A stretch of 26,647 nt of DNA from an uncultured Acetatifactor sp. (GTDB lineage Bacteria; Bacillota; Clostridia; Lachnospirales; Lachnospiraceae). Below are positions 21,002 to 26,647 of this stretch, piece after piece. A program made the translations under genes and the position numbers. The stretch's first letter is position 1, and each line of letters starts with the position of its first letter. The stretch is taken from NCBI GenBank assembly GCA_910585015.1, contig CAJUCT010000046.1, positions 1-26,647 on the forward strand, read 5' to 3'. A model generated the notes under the pieces. The model had not been told where the DNA came from and did not search any database. It saw only the letters and a list, made by a program, of their open reading frames with translations.

Positions 21002-21691
21002 ATGGGAAAATTCGCAGAGGTATTTAAGTATGCTCGTAGCAATGATATTAAAGCTATAAACAAGTCGATTAGTGATGTAGGCCGTAAGCATCATGCAACG
21101 TATATGACAAATATGATGTTTGCAAATGATATTAATGCGAATTATCAGTTATTGACCGAAATTCAAGGTGCCATTAATGCTTTCGATAAGGCGGTTAGTG
21201 ATAATTATTTAATAAAAAAGAATGCACAAGTTGCACTTCAAACTCAGCATGAAAATGCGACCATGCAAAAACAGATTTTTTGTGGGTTAACCAATTTAAC
21301 CAATGAACAGTTATCAGTTTTAGTATATCAGCAAGCAATGAAGTATTACTTCAGAATTGATGTAGAAAATGAAGATAGTTTTTGTTCTTATTTTGATGAG
21401 GCAGTAAAGTATCGGATAGTATCTAATTTTTTGCATAGTGATATGAAGCAGATTTTGATAAAGATGCAAGAAAATATAGAAATTATTGTTGAAGATACAA
21501 AAAATGTTGATTTTTTATTGAGAAATTACTTGAAAATTAAGAAATCCAATCGCTTATCTCGATTCTTTTTAGAACAATTAGCTGATAGCATACGGAATGT
21601 CGTGCTACGAGACGACAAGTTTGATGAGGAATATTTTATGACCGTTCGTAGAATAAGTTCCGTGTTGCAACAAATTTTCTGTGGAGGATGA
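21002..21691 (+). CDS. Unknown helical protein, first gene of AT-rich cargo operon
   Basis: 229 residues, ATG 21002 with GGAGGGGCGGG directly upstream. I recognise no family. The sequence is helical and polar (MGKFAEVFKYARSNDIKAINKSISDVGRK..., LLTEIQGAINAFDKAVSDNYL, a Gln-rich stretch QVALQTQHENATMQKQIF), then IVEDTKNVDFLLRNYLKIKKS and a basic-acidic C-terminus ending LQQIFCGG. No membrane span, nucleotide-binding loop or Cys cluster. Codon use is strongly AT-biased, unlike the recombinase just upstream, indicating separate ancestry. SD for the next gene lies in its last codons, so the three genes form one operon. Possible roles, such as sensor or regulator of the protease, are guesses. Confidence 0.8.
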   Translation: MGKFAEVFKYARSNDIKAINKSISDVGRKHHATYMTNMMFANDINANYQLLTEIQGAINAFDKAVSDNYLIKKNAQVALQTQHENATMQKQIFCGLTNLTNEQLSVLVYQQAMKYYFRIDVENEDSFCSYFDEAVKYRIVSNFLHSDMKQILIKMQENIEIIVEDTKNVDFLLRNYLKIKKSNRLSRFFLEQLADSIRNVVLRDDKFDEEYFMTVRRISSVLQQIFCGG

Positions 21692-21698
21692 ATAAGTT

Positions 21699-22046
21699 AT
21701 GGATGAGATTGGTATTGTCACATCCTTTAATCCTTTAGATGCTTTAGAAAGCATATCAAAGATATACAATACACGCCAACTTTCTAAAGTAGAAATTCTA
21801 AAGATACAAGCACAAGCTAAAAGTTTTAATAGGTGGTTATTGGAGCAGAGAAATGAGAATAAGGAGATACGTACAGATATACTAGCTTCTATAGAAAGCT
21901 ATAGGAAGCAAATAGAACGTATTATTGATATGATTTTACAAACCCCGGAGACGGCCAGCTTGTATAAAGATTTTTTTGAACCTTTACTGAAAGCTAATAA
22001 TGAATTAGCTTTGCGGATGAGCGAAATTCGCATAAAGAGTAAATAA
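21699..22046 (+). CDS. Unknown small coiled protein, second gene of cargo operon
   Basis: 115 residues, ATG 21699, ribosome site GGAGG at 21684-21688 inside the previous gene. Sequence MDEIGIVTSFNPLDALESIS..., then long amphipathic helices (LEQRNENKEIRTDILASIES, RKQIERIIDMILQTPETAS, LLKANNELALRMSEIRIKSK). It probably forms a coiled-coil or helical bundle. No recognised family, membrane span or catalytic motif. Sits between the helical protein and the M48 protease with 7- and 17-bp gaps, so a protein-protein partner of one or both is the simplest inference. Confidence 0.75.
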   Translation: MDEIGIVTSFNPLDALESISKIYNTRQLSKVEILKIQAQAKSFNRWLLEQRNENKEIRTDILASIESYRKQIERIIDMILQTPETASLYKDFFEPLLKANNELALRMSEIRIKSK

Positions 22047-22063
22047 AGAATGGAGGAGAGTGT

Positions 22064-22972
22064 ATGAAGTTTCAAGTTGTAAATACGGGACTAATTATTT
22101 CGTTACTAATTAATTTTGTTATTTCCTTCTTTTTTGTAAGCATATTTGTAAATGATGATGCACTAGGATTAGGAATTACATTGCTTATATTTATATGTTC
22201 AATAGGTATATTATATACATCGGTTGGAGACTGGTGGTATAGAAAAATTGTTTTAAATTTAAGGGAGCCTAACGAAGCGGAGGCGCGACGGTTAATGCCT
22301 ATTTATAACGAGGTATATAAGAGAGCTATAACTGAGTCTCCAAATTTGTCTAAGGATATTAAATTGTTTGTTTACGACGATGATGATATCAATGCTTTTG
22401 CAATAGGTCTAAGAACAATTGCAGTGCATCAAGGAATGCTCGTTAATAATATATATGACAATGAAATAGCAGCTATTTTAGGACATGAATTCGCACATAT
22501 AGCAAATGGAGATACATTTTGTACTATTTTAGCTATCCAAAGCAATGCAATAGTGTCTATTTTTAGAACCCTATTTTCTTTTCTCATGGTAATTGCAGCT
22601 AAAATAGTTGGTTTTTTTGTAGCACTCGCTTTTGAAACTGCGGAAGGAGCTGAAAATGGTTTTACTATAGCGGATGCCTGTGTTAGAGGACTCAATTGGC
22701 TATTAGATAAATTTGTTTTAATTTTTGTGGCTATCAGTGTAATAATTGCACAATACAGCAGGAGACAACATGAGTTAGCAGCGGATAATTTTACTGCTAG
22801 ATTAGGATATGGACAACCCATGATCAATTTTTTCCAAAGATATGAAGGATGTGATGGTACAAGTAATGTACTTAGTCTTTCTCATTTATTATATGGAACA
22901 CATCCAAATATGCAAATAAGAATAGAAAATTTGCAGAGTAAGATTAATTCGAATACAATAGATATCAAATAA
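22064..22972 (+). CDS. M48-family membrane zinc metalloprotease (HtpX-like)
   Basis: 302 residues, SD GGAGGAG at 22052-22058. Two N-terminal membrane spans (about 8-28 and 36-53), then a cytosolic-type segment. The zinc site is HEFAH (His141, Glu142, His145) after GMLVNNIYDNEIAAILG. Two further spans follow (about 163-190 and 212-230). The third ligand is in RRQHELAADNFTARLG (Glu237), and the family-typical THPNMQIRIENL lies near the C-terminus. All catalytic features are intact. HtpX proteins degrade membrane or misfolded proteins. Here the gene is horizontally acquired cargo with two unknown partners at the element's right end, a position where defence or addiction functions are often found. 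Confidence 0.88.
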   Translation: MKFQVVNTGLIISLLINFVISFFFVSIFVNDDALGLGITLLIFICSIGILYTSVGDWWYRKIVLNLREPNEAEARRLMPIYNEVYKRAITESPNLSKDIKLFVYDDDDINAFAIGLRTIAVHQGMLVNNIYDNEIAAILGHEFAHIANGDTFCTILAIQSNAIVSIFRTLFSFLMVIAAKIVGFFVALAFETAEGAENGFTIADACVRGLNWLLDKFVLIFVAISVIIAQYSRRQHELAADNFTARLGYGQPMINFFQRYEGCDGTSNVLSLSHLLYGTHPNMQIRIENLQSKINSNTIDIK

Positions 22973-23175
22973 TTGGTATGTATACGAGTGCGGCAGTCCC
23001 AGCGTCCAAAAACTATGATAGATTGATAAACAATGTATAATGTGTTGACAAATGAAACAGATAATCGTTAGTTTCCCATAATAAGAAAAATGCTAATTCC
23101 TGCTCATTCAATTTGCAGATATAGCTATTGCCGGTGCAAGTTCATTTTCTTTTACAAATAAGTTCTATTTTATTC

Positions 23176-23213
23176 GACAAAACTCCTTTTCTTAATTGGA
23201 AAGGAGTTTTGTC
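23176..23213. terminator. Perfect 14-bp terminator near the right end of element B
   Basis: GACAAAACTCCTTT (23176-23189)/AAAGGAGTTTTGTC (23200-23213), 10-nt loop, then ATTCTATTATTTCTCC. It ends the M48 operon before the element boundary. The surrounding 22973-23247 holds no gene I can support. Confidence 0.75.
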
Positions 23214-23247
23214 ATTCTATTATTTCTCCCAAATTTAAATTATTCAC

Positions 23248-23265
23248 TTGACAATATTGCAGAGA
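23248..23265 (+). other. attR: Right attachment site of element B, with orphan -35
   Basis: TTGACA (23248-23253) points outward, then ATATTGCAGA to 23263, crossover GA at 23264-23265, and target ACTGATG. In the integrated state the hexamer 17 bp downstream is TGTCAA (23271-23276), no -10. Joined to the left end it gains CATAAT at exactly 17 bp. Confidence 0.75.
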
Positions 23266-23521
23266 ACTGATGTCAACCGATGAATTGGCGGTGATGGACG
23301 GCGGCAAGTGCATCTTGCAGGTGCAGGGCGTAAGGCCGTTTTTCAGCGACAAATTTGACATTACCAAACATCCGCAATATAAATACCTGCTGGATTCCAG
23401 CAAGAAGAACGCTTTTGATATTGCAAAATATCTGAGCCGGAGATTGACCGTCCGACCGGACGACGTTTTTGAAAGCTGTGAACTCGAAGCGCCGCCCGCG
23501 TCTGATGCACCCGCCGATTGA
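23264..23521 (+). pseudogene. virD4: VirD4/TraG coupling protein, 3' fragment
   Basis: Resumes the VirD4 frame at GAA CTG ATG (ELMSTDELAVMDGGKCILQ...), followed by GVRPFFSDKFDITKHPQYKYL, NAFDIAKYLSRR and an acidic tail ending APPASDAPAD. These are the conserved C-terminal blocks of the coupling protein whose middle part lies at 7273-7673. Its start codon, Walker A and Walker B are elsewhere, so this piece has no function while element B is present. Confidence 0.88.
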
Positions 23522-23588
23522 CTTTTCAACCGGCGGGCTTTTTTTGTCCCTATCCAACCAATCACAACAAATTTAAGGAGGAAAATGT

Positions 23589-23729
23589 ATGGAATTTTTT
23601 ACGAGCGCAATCGACACTTTGAAGGTACTGGTTATCGCGCTGGGCGCTGGCCTTGGCGTGTGGGGCGTTATCAACCTGCTGGAAGGTTACGGCAACGACA
23701 ACCCTGGCGCGAATGCTCATATACGGTAA
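23589..23729 (+). pseudogene. Maff2 family protein, truncated by insertion
   Basis: SD AAGGAGG (23575-23581), ATG 23589. The product begins MEFFTSAIDTLKVLVIALGA, then GLGVWGVINLLEGYGNDNPGA, the hydrophobic Maff2 protein that follows virD4 in Tn1549-like elements. After GGCGCGA (GA at 23711-23712) the family sequence should continue as GAKSQG-type residues but reads NAHIR-stop instead. The 3' third of the gene is missing from the window. Maff2 is a small membrane protein of the conjugation machinery with unknown exact role. Confidence 0.82.
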
Positions 23730-23815
23730 AGAAGCAAGTAACCGAAAACAAGAGATAGACCGCCAGCACCACACTATTCCGAACAAAAGAAACAAAAGAC
23801 CAAAAGATAAGCATT

Positions 23816-23847
23816 GTGGGAAAATCAAAACTTTTGGATTTTCCCAC
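23816..23847 (+). other. Perfect 11-bp inverted repeat in the left end of C
   Basis: GTGGGAAAATC (23816-23826)/GATTTTCCCAC (23837-23847) with a 10-nt loop. No T-tract follows. Could be a recombinase/regulator site or an RNA hairpin. Confidence 0.4.
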
Positions 23848-24031
23848 GAATGCCGACTGCTACGGAATCCCTCTCATTCTTTCATTCACTCAAAATATAT
23901 GGCATTTCTTTTTTGAAAGATTGAATTGACGTACATAAATAGACCTCTCCATAGTAAGATACGAAGAATTAACCCCGTAAGAGATTAAATATTTTCTGTA
24001 TAGAAAAGCATTACATAGAGTAAAAGTGGTA

Positions 24032-24050
24032 TCGCAACTTCAAGTTGCGA
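24032..24050 (+). promoter_or_regulatory. Palindromic operator candidate upstream of XRE gene
   Basis: TCGCAACTT-C-AAGTTGCGA, perfect 9-bp arms, lying 22 bp before a TATAAT box (24073-24078) and 78 bp before the XRE start. Its position at or above the -35 region fits a regulator binding site for the adjacent XRE protein. Confidence 0.55.
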
Positions 24051-24127
24051 AAAAGCACGACAAAATTGGTGGTATAATAAAGAGTATAGGTTAAAATAAA
24101 ACCATCAAAAATAAGGAGGGCATACAA

Positions 24128-24802
24128 ATGGTGTTTGCTGATAAATTACAGAGTTTGCGAAAATCAAAGGGATTGTCGCAGGAAGAGTTGGCTGAAAAGT
24201 GCAATGTAACAAGACAGTCCGTTTCAAAATGGGAAACAGGTTTAGGATACCCCGAAACGGAAAAGTTATTGATACTTTGCGAAATATTAGATGTTGATTT
24301 AGACTATCTTATGCGAGATAAAACTGCAACAGCAGAAGATTGTAGCGTACAAAGGGAAATATCGTCTTATGAATCTTATGTTGGAAAATGGGTGCGGATT
24401 TTTTTGAAAGACCGAGAGTTTAACGGTTTGCACTGCGTTGCTCTTGTATCAATTCAGAAGTCATATTTAATTATTATGAATGACAAGGGTAAGCTGGGAT
24501 TTATAGACGGATATTCTGTTAGCACCATTTCTGATTTTGTTGATAAGAAAAAGCAAATGAAGCTACCACCTATTCCAAGCAAAGAATCCATTAAGGATAT
24601 TGGCAATTACCTTGTAGGGAAAAGATGTGATGTGAGATTGAAACAAAATAATTTGCTTTTGGGATTAGGATTTAATAAACCCGGAGGATTTTATTCAGTA
24701 ACTATTGAAAACATTTCCAATGATGAAGTGATTGCTTGTGATTTGAATAAATGTAAGTATACCAGCAGATTATCAGATGTTTTATATATCAAAGAATGCT
24801 AA
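24128..24802 (+). CDS. XRE-family regulator with C-terminal sensor-like domain
   Basis: 224 residues, SD AAGGAGGG at 24113-24120. Residues 4-62 are a Cro/CI helix-turn-helix (FADKLQSLRKSKGLSQEELAEKCNVTRQSVSKWETGLGYPETEKLLILCEILDVDLDYLM in successive helices). The C-terminal ~150 residues (ESYVGKWVRIFLKDREFNGLHCVALVS..., NYLVGKRCDVRLKQNN, GLGFNKPGGFYSVTIENISNDEV) look beta-rich and are of unknown type, possibly a ligand-sensing domain. First gene of element C; a palindrome and TATAAT box upstream suggest autoregulation. Confidence 0.8.
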   Translation: MVFADKLQSLRKSKGLSQEELAEKCNVTRQSVSKWETGLGYPETEKLLILCEILDVDLDYLMRDKTATAEDCSVQREISSYESYVGKWVRIFLKDREFNGLHCVALVSIQKSYLIIMNDKGKLGFIDGYSVSTISDFVDKKKQMKLPPIPSKESIKDIGNYLVGKRCDVRLKQNNLLLGLGFNKPGGFYSVTIENISNDEVIACDLNKCKYTSRLSDVLYIKEC

Positions 24803-24992
24803 AAACAAAATTCTAATAGGGGAAAGTCAACAGAAATATGAACATTGTTTTATTCTGCTATTGGTAACAGCATCAAGTATTATCATCGTCATTTAGGGGG
24901 ATGATAACAAAAAGTGTTGCCGCCCCTCTAAATTATAAAAATGTATCCATAAACCATGCACCGCCCTATGTGGGAGAAAGGGGGAATCGTAT

Positions 24993-25451
24993 ATGCCTTA
25001 TACAGAAGCATACAGAGAACACATCATGTATACTTTCAATGGCTATTGCAAGACCGTCATACGCTTTGCGGCTATCAACGCATGGCGTGACAGGAGCAGG
25101 CGGCGGCAAAAAGAAATATCCCTTGAATACCTCACAGAAGAAAAGTTTTACCCTTTAGGCACAACAGACGAATATTTTGAAGCACCCTATGAAGAACACC
25201 CTATAACGATATGCGGTCAGACAGTTATCCTCACCAATGGGGAGCTTGCCGCCGCCCTGTTATCTCTGCCGGAGAAGAACCGGGAAATCATTTTCCTTTA
25301 CTTTTTCGGGCATTACACACAGCAGGAAATCGGGGAAATGTACGGACGCTGCCGGAGTACGACCGGGTATCAAATCCGCAGGACTTTACAGCTTCTGCAC
25401 AAAGAAATGGAGGTGCTTTCACATGGGGAATCCGAACCTTTTACCCTATGA
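24993..25451 (+). CDS. Sigma-70-like regulator of element C
   Basis: 152 residues, SD AAAGGGGG at 24976-24983. The N-terminal part is MPYTEAYREHIMYTFNGYCK..., then RRRQKEISLEYLTEEKFYPLG. The C-terminal part is a sigma region 4 (LLSLPEKNREIIFLYFFGHYTQQEIGEMYGRCRSTTGYQIRRTLQLL in consecutive helices). It resembles the sigma-like regulator paired with a small HTH protein in Tn916-type elements. The downstream HTH gene starts 29 bp before its stop, so the two are translationally coupled. The upstream gap 24803-24992 holds nothing I can name. Confidence 0.8.
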   Translation: MPYTEAYREHIMYTFNGYCKTVIRFAAINAWRDRSRRRQKEISLEYLTEEKFYPLGTTDEYFEAPYEEHPITICGQTVILTNGELAAALLSLPEKNREIIFLYFFGHYTQQEIGEMYGRCRSTTGYQIRRTLQLLHKEMEVLSHGESEPFTL

Positions 25452-25635
25452 AACGATTGTCCGGGCGACCAGCGGAGAGCCGGAAGCCGTGGACGAGGTT
25501 TTACGGCATTACAGCAAGCGAATCCGAATCGCCGCCATTGAAAACGGGCATATCGACAGGGATACAGAGGACAGCATAAAATCCCGGCTTGTTGCCGCAT
25601 TATTCAAGTTTCGTTTTGATGAACAGGAAGTATAA
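25423..25635 (+). CDS. HTH_16-type helix-turn-helix protein
   Basis: 70 residues from ATG 25423 (SD GGAGGTG at 25409-25415, inside the sigma-like gene). MGNPNLLPYETIVRATSGEP, EAVDEVLRHYSKRIRIAAIENG and RDTEDSIKSRLVAALFKFRFDEQ match the small conjugative-transposon helix-turn-helix proteins that accompany a sigma-like gene (as in the Tn916 regulatory region). Likely helps switch on mobility genes. The 190 bp after it contain no gene. Confidence 0.8.
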   Translation: MGNPNLLPYETIVRATSGEPEAVDEVLRHYSKRIRIAAIENGHIDRDTEDSIKSRLVAALFKFRFDEQEV

Positions 25636-25825
25636 GAAATCACTTTCATTTTTGGGAAAACGGATATATAATAAAGCACAGACAAATTGGGAGTAATTAG
25701 CAAAGTGACAAAGTTCAGTATGGAACGTTAATTTCACATTTTGGTTCAAAAGAAGAAAAGCCAAAAGGAAGAAAAAACAGAGTAAACCGATGAACATGAA
25801 TTTTTGTTAAAAAAACGGAGGCGCT

Positions 25826-26500
25826 ATGATAATAAAAAAGCTGTTCTATATTGCAATCGCAGGAAGCCTACTTTGCTTCTGCGGAGATATGTTATTGGGT
25901 TGCTTTTACCCTATGGAAAAAGTGGGGATTTTTCATCTTTTTCCTGCATTTTCAGAAGAATGGTCAAATGCTACGTCTATTAGGTTCATTATAGGCGGAT
26001 TATTGGGCGTGATTGCACTTCTTTTAATGTTTTGCGGGTTTTACGCTATATCTGTTTTACTCAAAGAAAAAGTCGGTAAATATGATAAACCGTTTTTTAT
26101 AGCATCTATTGTATTTGTCTCTGTAGGAACATTATACCATTGTGTATTTGCAATATCCGCATGGCTATATAATCAACTAGCAGAAGAGAATATAGTATTA
26201 GCTAAGCGGATTAGTGAACGCTTTTTTACTACATTCATCTGTGTTGCATTTTTGGCTGCAATAAGTTTTATAATTTTATCAATTATTATATTTTGTGTTG
26301 CGATAAAAGGAACATGGGGAAAGAAAAGATGGGTGCTGATAAATCCGCTTTTGTTTATGGGAATTTCAATTATGGTTGCAACCGTTTTACCTGCTAATGC
26401 TATAATCAATGGTGTGTTTGATTGGGGACAACAAAGTTTGGCTTTGTTGCTAGTTTTCTGCGCATTTTCAAAAATCCCTTGCACAACTTCCAGTTTGTAG
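25826..26500 (+). CDS. Multi-span membrane protein (DUF6796-like)
   Basis: 224 residues, SD GGAGGCG at 25817-25823. Six or so hydrophobic spans: LFYIAIAGSLLCFCGDMLLG, FIIGGLLGVIALLLMFCGF, FFIASIVFVSVGTLYHCVFA, FICVAFLAAISFIILSIIIF, LLFMGISIMVATVLP and the C-terminal LALLLVFCAF. The N-terminus with ...CGDMLLGCFYP... recalls DUF6796-type membrane proteins of unknown function. The last residues (SKIPCTTSSL) are encoded by a repeat unit present again at 26602, so the natural C-terminus may have been replaced. Codons are AT-rich; it is probably cargo of element C. Confidence 0.65.
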   Translation: MIIKKLFYIAIAGSLLCFCGDMLLGCFYPMEKVGIFHLFPAFSEEWSNATSIRFIIGGLLGVIALLLMFCGFYAISVLLKEKVGKYDKPFFIASIVFVSVGTLYHCVFAISAWLYNQLAEENIVLAKRISERFFTTFICVAFLAAISFIILSIIIFCVAIKGTWGKKRWVLINPLLFMGISIMVATVLPANAIINGVFDWGQQSLALLLVFCAFSKIPCTTSSL

Positions 26501-26616
26501 AATTGTAGCCAGCTAAAAACTGAATAACCGCCGCTACATAAAACGGCACACCAAGACAGGAAATCAAGAAAAGGTTTCCTGTTTTTTTGCGCCCATTTTT
26601 GGCATTTTCAAAAATC
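26462..26616 (+). repeat. 15-bp direct repeat flanking a 125-bp hairpin-rich segment
   Basis: GCATTTTCAAAAATC occurs at 26462-26476 and 26602-26616. The first copy is followed by CCTTGCAC, and GTGCAAAGGGG follows further downstream of the second (about 26631), nearly its reverse complement. The segment between contains a terminator. It overlaps the 3' end of the membrane protein gene. May be a small non-autonomous insertion or an intergenic repeat family. Confidence 0.4.
26556..26588 (+). terminator. Rho-independent terminator
   Basis: ACAGGAAA (26556-26563)/TTTCCTGT (26575-26582), 11-nt loop, followed by TTTTTT. Terminates the membrane-protein transcript 55 bp after its stop. Confidence 0.75.
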
Positions 26617-26647
26617 GTCGGTATTATGCCGTGCAAAGGGGATAGAA

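Larger units (their letters stand above)
7674..23263 (+). mobile_element. Integrative mobilizable element B inserted in virD4 (15.6 kb)
   Basis: Bounded by GA dinucleotides (7672-7673 and 23264-23265). Removing the body with one GA restores GGAAAAGAACTGATG, which reads GKELM and continues the VirD4 family sequence without gap or overlap. Ends are imperfect inverted repeats (TGTGCCATAAT left; TCTGCAATATT on the bottom strand at the right, 8 of 11 matching). It encodes a TnpX-like large serine recombinase, whose relatives use GA target/crossover dinucleotides, plus TnpV, a relaxase with oriT, and replication genes, but no coupling protein or type IV channel. It should therefore be mobilizable, not self-transmissible. 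Cargo: a TetR-CDF-MATE-DtxR-like operon near the left end and an AT-rich three-gene operon at the right end. Confidence 0.88.
23713..26647 (+). mobile_element. Left part of a third inserted element C (right end outside window)
   Basis: Begins where maff2 breaks at a GA dinucleotide, with end sequence ATGCTCATATACGG, resembling the left end of B (TGTGCCATAATACC). Carries an XRE regulator, a sigma-like protein with an HTH partner, and a membrane protein, all rightward. No recombinase or relaxase is visible in the part available, so its type is unproven. The first ~400 bp (23730-24127) contain only a hairpin, a palindrome and a -10 box. Confidence 0.6.

Noticed and set aside
23653..23916. 87-codon frame after maff2
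   Set aside because: Begins inside maff2 in another frame and crosses the insertion junction; no ribosome site or domain.
1..26647. tRNA, rRNA or classical riboswitch genes
   Set aside because: No cloverleaf, rRNA core motif or known riboswitch signature was found by eye in the intergenic regions; a covariance-model scan would be needed to exclude small RNAs.

Overview
The window is accessory DNA from a low-GC Gram-positive anaerobe, most likely a gut clostridium (Lachnospiraceae/Oscillospiraceae type). The basis is family content (VirD4 and Maff2 of Tn1549-like conjugative elements, DUF3847, Cys-rich VLP, TnpV, TnpW, TTRAP, a TnpX-like serine recombinase), strong AGGAGG ribosome sites, and mixed base composition. 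No rRNA, tRNA, CRISPR array or chromosomal housekeeping operon was seen. Family names come from reading the translations; no database search was run.

Layout. (1) 1-5419: a mobilization/replication module A: sigma-like regulator (5' cut by the window), TTRAP protein, DUF3847, oriT, MobA/MobL relaxase, Cys-rich VLP protein, replisome organizer with internal iteron-like repeats, DnaC-like loader, TnpW. (2) 5420-7272: a PD-(D/E)XK nuclease/transposase-type gene and a badly broken TIR-like gene, ending at a fragment of a VirD4 coupling-protein gene. (3) 7674-23263: a 15.6-kb integrative mobilizable element B inserted in virD4. Deleting it and one GA dinucleotide rejoins the virD4 reading frame exactly. 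B carries TnpV, an XRE regulator, a TetR-CDF-MATE-DtxR-like cargo operon, a second paralogous module (sigma-like, DUF3847, oriT, relaxase, HTH, ParB, two RepA-type proteins, Cys-rich VLP, DnaC-like), a large serine recombinase, and an AT-rich three-gene cargo operon ending in an M48 membrane protease. (4) 23264-23712: the virD4 3' end and then maff2, which is itself cut at a GA. (5) 23713-26647: the left part of a third inserted element C (XRE regulator, sigma-like pair, membrane protein).

How it works together. The host conjugative element supplied VirD4/Maff2; B and C have broken both genes, so in the present state this copy of the transfer apparatus should be off. B carries its own relaxase, oriT, recombinase and replication genes, and would need another element's coupling protein and type IV channel to move. 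Joining B's two ends would create a promoter (TTGACA from the right end, 17-bp spacer, CATAAT from the left end) that exists at neither integrated junction and points at tnpV, the same logic known for Tn4451.

The two modules allow internal comparison. Both relaxases read ATA at the position of the family's first Met. Both have the same oriT architecture. Both have the same two-hairpin leader before rep. Both rep genes hold repeats at the boundary between a swapped N-terminal DNA-binding half and a conserved C-terminal half. The best candidate for an undescribed system is the three-gene M48-protease operon at 21002-22972.
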